Positions 6,437 to 8,306 of a stretch of 8,306 bases of DNA are shown here, piece after piece. The notes under the pieces were generated by a model, which was not told the origin of the DNA, made no database searches, and saw only the letters and a program-made list of their open reading frames with translations. Numbering within the stretch: the first letter of the stretch is position 1; every line of letters begins with the position of its first letter. The position numbers were made by a program, and so were the translations under genes. Origin of the DNA: Desulfobacteraceae bacterium (lineage in GTDB: Bacteria > Desulfobacterota > DSM-4660 > Desulfatiglandales > Desulfatiglandaceae); the NCBI GenBank assembly GCA_030642205.1, contig DAOWOF010000092.1, positions 1 to 8,306 of the forward strand, given 5' to 3'.

Positions 6437-7777
6437 CTAACGTGCTAAATACATCCTCTTATAATTTTGAATTGTAACATATTCAGGGGTAAAACCTTCA
6501 TTATTACCGGAATAAGCAAAAAGAGCATTTGTTGTGTGCCCAACTAATACATCAAAAGCCCAATCATTATACATTGTATAATACCAGTCTTTATCTCTGC
6601 CATTATTAATGCCTTGCACAATCCATATTCGGCCCTTAAGATCAAGATCATATGACCAACAACAACAATACAACTCAGGATCAATATAGAGGATTAAGTC
6701 TGTCATATTAATCGGAGTCTTATAACTTGCTTTAATAATATAGCAATTACGACGTTGATAATATTGATCCATACCGCCTAAATGACCAGTCTTGCTTTGG
6801 TTCCAGGTGGGCTGGCTATAAGCTAAAGCAGGTGTTAGCAGTACCTTCCTGCCAATATAACTCCAGTTAAAATGGGTCACATTTCCTTCAAAGCCCTCTC
6901 CATTATCCCATGTCCAGTCCATGCCACCGGGGATACGATCCTGGTGCTGAGCTGTAGACATTCTCCTGACCCTCCGGATTGATGGAATATATATCCACAT
7001 ATCATCACCTTTATCAGGATCATTATAGCGATAAAAAAGAGGAAAGGTGCCTCGAAGTTGATAAGGCTCAAGATACTGAATCGCATAAAGATAATCATAA
7101 TTCTGTGGGTTTGGTTTATAGACTGGATCCTCTGAATGATTCCGCCCATTCATCCTCAGTCTCTGATTTAAAAGCAGGTGATGCTTTACTGATCCCCTAC
7201 GATTTCTGGTCGTAAAATTCATACGAACAAATCTATCATCGCCCTGAAATCTTTTATGAAAATTCCAGATAATCTTGAGGCCAGCCTGTGGATCGTTTTT
7301 TGTATCAATTACCGGAAAAGGAACCCCGTTTTCATAATTACTTAGCCATCCCTTTTTACTGAGAGTGACCTGTTTGATATTGCGTTTACTGGCCTTCATC
7401 CATTTTTCCCACATGGGCCCTCTGGGAGCGGCATCTTCGTATAGGGTTTCATTAATACGAAATGTCCCCCAAACTTCAGGATGACTAATGATATTATATA
7501 TCGGCTCAGGCAAAAGATCTTTAATTTCTTCAATGGGCTTAGCTTTATAACCCCAGGAATCAATAATCTTTTGATTATCAACAATTTTATTATAGCCTCC
7601 CTTAGGGGCTTCACATTTCACATAACCTCTATCCCAACCAGGAATAGCTTTTGAGATCTCTTCATTAAATAACCAGTCCGGATCACGCGGAAGATTTGGT
7701 AAGGTCAACGCCATGGCAACGCCTGAAAAACATATTAAGAAAAAAAATATTGTTAAAATATTAAGGCATCTTTTCAT
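6437..7777 (-). CDS. DUF1329 family exported protein, paralogue C (LolA/LolB-like fold)
   Basis: A 446-residue protein starting at ATG 7775-7777, with AGGAGGT 4 nt upstream (7782-7788). A signal peptide is clear: MKRC, a hydrophobic core of about residues 5-20, and probable cleavage after Ala-Met-Ala23. The cysteines near the start do not form a convincing lipobox. Family blocks are IRRVRRMS (267-274), PGGMDWTWDNGEGFEGN (283-299), DQYYQRRNCYIIKASYK (337-353) and MYNDWAFDV (402-410). By eye it is roughly half identical to paralogues A and B, so it split off before the A/B duplication. It has an unusual Cys-Cys-Cys run at 371-373, where A and B have a single matching cysteine. It is the first gene of the cluster in transcription order, separated from the GRE gene by a hairpin and about 740 bp. 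The function is unproven. Periplasmic binding of a lipid or hydrocarbon is inferred from the fold family and the neighbouring fumarate-adding enzyme. Confidence 0.9.
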   Translation of the reverse strand: MKRCLNILTIFFFLICFSGVAMALTLPNLPRDPDWLFNEEISKAIPGWDRGYVKCEAPKGGYNKIVDNQKIIDSWGYKAKPIEEIKDLLPEPIYNIISHPEVWGTFRINETLYEDAAPRGPMWEKWMKASKRNIKQVTLSKKGWLSNYENGVPFPVIDTKNDPQAGLKIIWNFHKRFQGDDRFVRMNFTTRNRRGSVKHHLLLNQRLRMNGRNHSEDPVYKPNPQNYDYLYAIQYLEPYQLRGTFPLFYRYNDPDKGDDMWIYIPSIRRVRRMSTAQHQDRIPGGMDWTWDNGEGFEGNVTHFNWSYIGRKVLLTPALAYSQPTWNQSKTGHLGGMDQYYQRRNCYIIKASYKTPINMTDLILYIDPELYCCCWSYDLDLKGRIWIVQGINNGRDKDWYYTMYNDWAFDVLVGHTTNALFAYSGNNEGFTPEYVTIQNYKRMYLAR

Positions 7778-7781
7778 TTTT

Positions 7782-7788
7782 ACCTCCT
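7782..7788 (-). promoter_or_regulatory. Strong ribosome binding site of paralogue C
   Basis: AGGAGGT on the minus strand lies 4 nt before the ATG at 7775-7777. It is a full match to the anti-Shine-Dalgarno core and the best in the window, so paralogue C is likely translated well and its start is secure. Confidence 0.75.
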
Positions 7789-7849
7789 GATCTATTAAGT
7801 CAACAAAAAAAACATAAATACATTTATTCTCAATTTTTTCTTGTAAATT

Positions 7850-8048
7850 ATACCTCCAACAAAGACATATAATCCATTGCCGAGTTGAACGATATTCCCT
7901 ACTTTAGGCCGTGGATAAGCTTGGCTTCTGTACGACCTGAACCAAGAGAACGAAGCCATGCAACGGTTTTCGTTTGAACGATTTATTTGCACCGCTTGCG
8001 GCGGAAATAAATCAGAGAATACCGAACGAAGAGACATTCTCTCAGGCA
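7850..8048 (-). other. G+C-richer block with an unconvincing 84-codon frame; possible element relic
   Basis: G+C is about 44% over 7861-8040 against about 24% in 8041-8220, a sharp step. A minus-strand frame runs from a TTG at 8047-8049 (or ATG 8035-8037) to a TAA at 7795-7797, 84 codons at most. It has no Shine-Dalgarno sequence, and its C-terminal part runs into the AT-rich leader of paralogue C. The translation is basic and matches no family I recognise. The block contains a 34-nt imperfect hairpin with perfect 9-bp outer arms (7980-7988 with 8005-8013), a 7-bp inverted repeat (8014-8020 with 8036-8042) and TTGAACGAT twice (7885, 7974). Structure plus compositional change suggests an inserted or repeated element more than a gene. 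Confidence 0.3.
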
Positions 8049-8068
8049 ATTTTAACTAAAGTTAAAAT
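8049..8068. repeat. Perfect inverted repeat ATTTTAAC-TAAA-GTTAAAAT
   Basis: Eight-base perfect arms with a 4-nt centre lie exactly at the boundary where G+C drops from about 44% to about 24%. It could be an operator, a weak hairpin terminator, or the edge of the G+C-richer block to its left. Confidence 0.4.
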
Positions 8069-8095
8069 AAGATGAAAATTGTTTACAAGTGTCTT

Positions 8096-8150
8096 TTACT
8101 TGTTAAAGGTTGTAGTTAATTAGTTTTAGAAGAGGACAAGATTAATAAAA
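8096..8150. repeat. Direct repeat, copy 1 (55 bp)
   Basis: This 55-bp stretch begins TTACTTGTTAAAGG and ends GACAAGATTAATAAAA. It recurs at 8253-8306 with one substitution and one single-base deletion. It has stops in every frame and is not coding. An inverted repeat ACAAGT-N7-ACTTGT (8085-8103) overlaps its left edge in this copy only. Confidence 0.85.
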
Positions 8151-8252
8151 GTAAGTCATTGTTGATTCGGGATGGTTTTATATATTGTAATATGTTGAAA
8201 TAATACTATAAAAACAGTTAGAACCTATCCTTATTTAACAATGCTAAAAATG

Positions 8253-8306
8253 TTACTTGTTAAAGGTTTTAGTTAATTAGTTTAGAAGAGGACAAGATTA
8301 ATAAAA
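8253..8306. repeat. Direct repeat, copy 2 (54 bp, reaches the window edge)
   Basis: Second copy of the repeat at 8096-8150, offset by 157 bp. It differs by G to T in the AAAGGTTNTAG part and by one fewer T in the TTTTAGA part. The match continues to the last base of the window, so the unit may be longer and more copies may follow. The spacer (8151-8252) is AT-rich, has a small palindrome ATATT-GT-AATAT (8182-8193) and no gene. Confidence 0.85.

Noticed and set aside
7396..7614. Minus-strand frame of 72 codons inside paralogue C
   Set aside because: It overlaps the strongly supported DUF1329 gene in another frame on the same strand and has no independent support.
8096..8306. CRISPR array
   Set aside because: Only two repeats are seen, 54-55 bp long with a spacer of about 102 bp. 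These sizes are outside CRISPR ranges, and no cas gene is present.

Overview
The window looks like an accessory region of an AT-rich, strictly anaerobic Gram-negative bacterium. The best guess is a hydrocarbon-degrading sulfate reducer or syntroph of the Desulfobacterota. This rests on two things: an oxygen-sensitive glycyl radical enzyme whose key-residue spacing matches benzylsuccinate synthase, and exported proteins of the DUF1329 (LolA/LolB-like) family, which imply an outer membrane. The taxon is inferred; no rRNA or marker gene is present.

All four convincing genes lie on the minus strand, so they read right to left. In transcription order they are: DUF1329 paralogue C (6437-7777, 446 aa); an AT-rich gap of about 740 bp; a glycyl radical enzyme (3169-5697, 842 aa); DUF1329 paralogue B (1642-2985, 447 aa); and DUF1329 paralogue A (170-1513, 447 aa). 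Each gene is followed by a hairpin, so they may be separate or attenuated transcripts rather than one tight operon. Start codons for A and B were moved inward to ATGs that have a Shine-Dalgarno sequence and open a clean signal peptide. A and B align over all 447 residues without a gap and are about 71% identical by hand count, so they are a tandem duplication; C is more distant.

The enzyme has the two GRE hallmarks: an active-site Cys482 and a C-terminal glycyl radical loop with Gly818. It also has Arg497 at +15 from the cysteine. The distances 482-497-818 equal those of the benzylsuccinate synthase alpha subunit (493-508-829), where the arginine binds fumarate. The likely chemistry is radical addition of a hydrocarbon or aromatic methyl/methylene carbon to fumarate (X-succinate synthase). 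The exact substrate cannot be read from the sequence. No activase and no small Fe-S subunits are encoded in the window.

The most interesting reading is that the DUF1329 proteins form a periplasmic system that binds or passes hydrophobic substrate across the envelope to the cytoplasmic fumarate-adding enzyme. This is inferred from gene context only.

The right end (7778-8306) has no convincing gene. It holds a GC-richer block (about 44% against about 24% next to it) with an unconvincing 84-codon frame, a small perfect palindrome, and two near-identical copies of a 54-55 bp direct repeat, the second running to the window edge. The left end (1-92) shows nothing.
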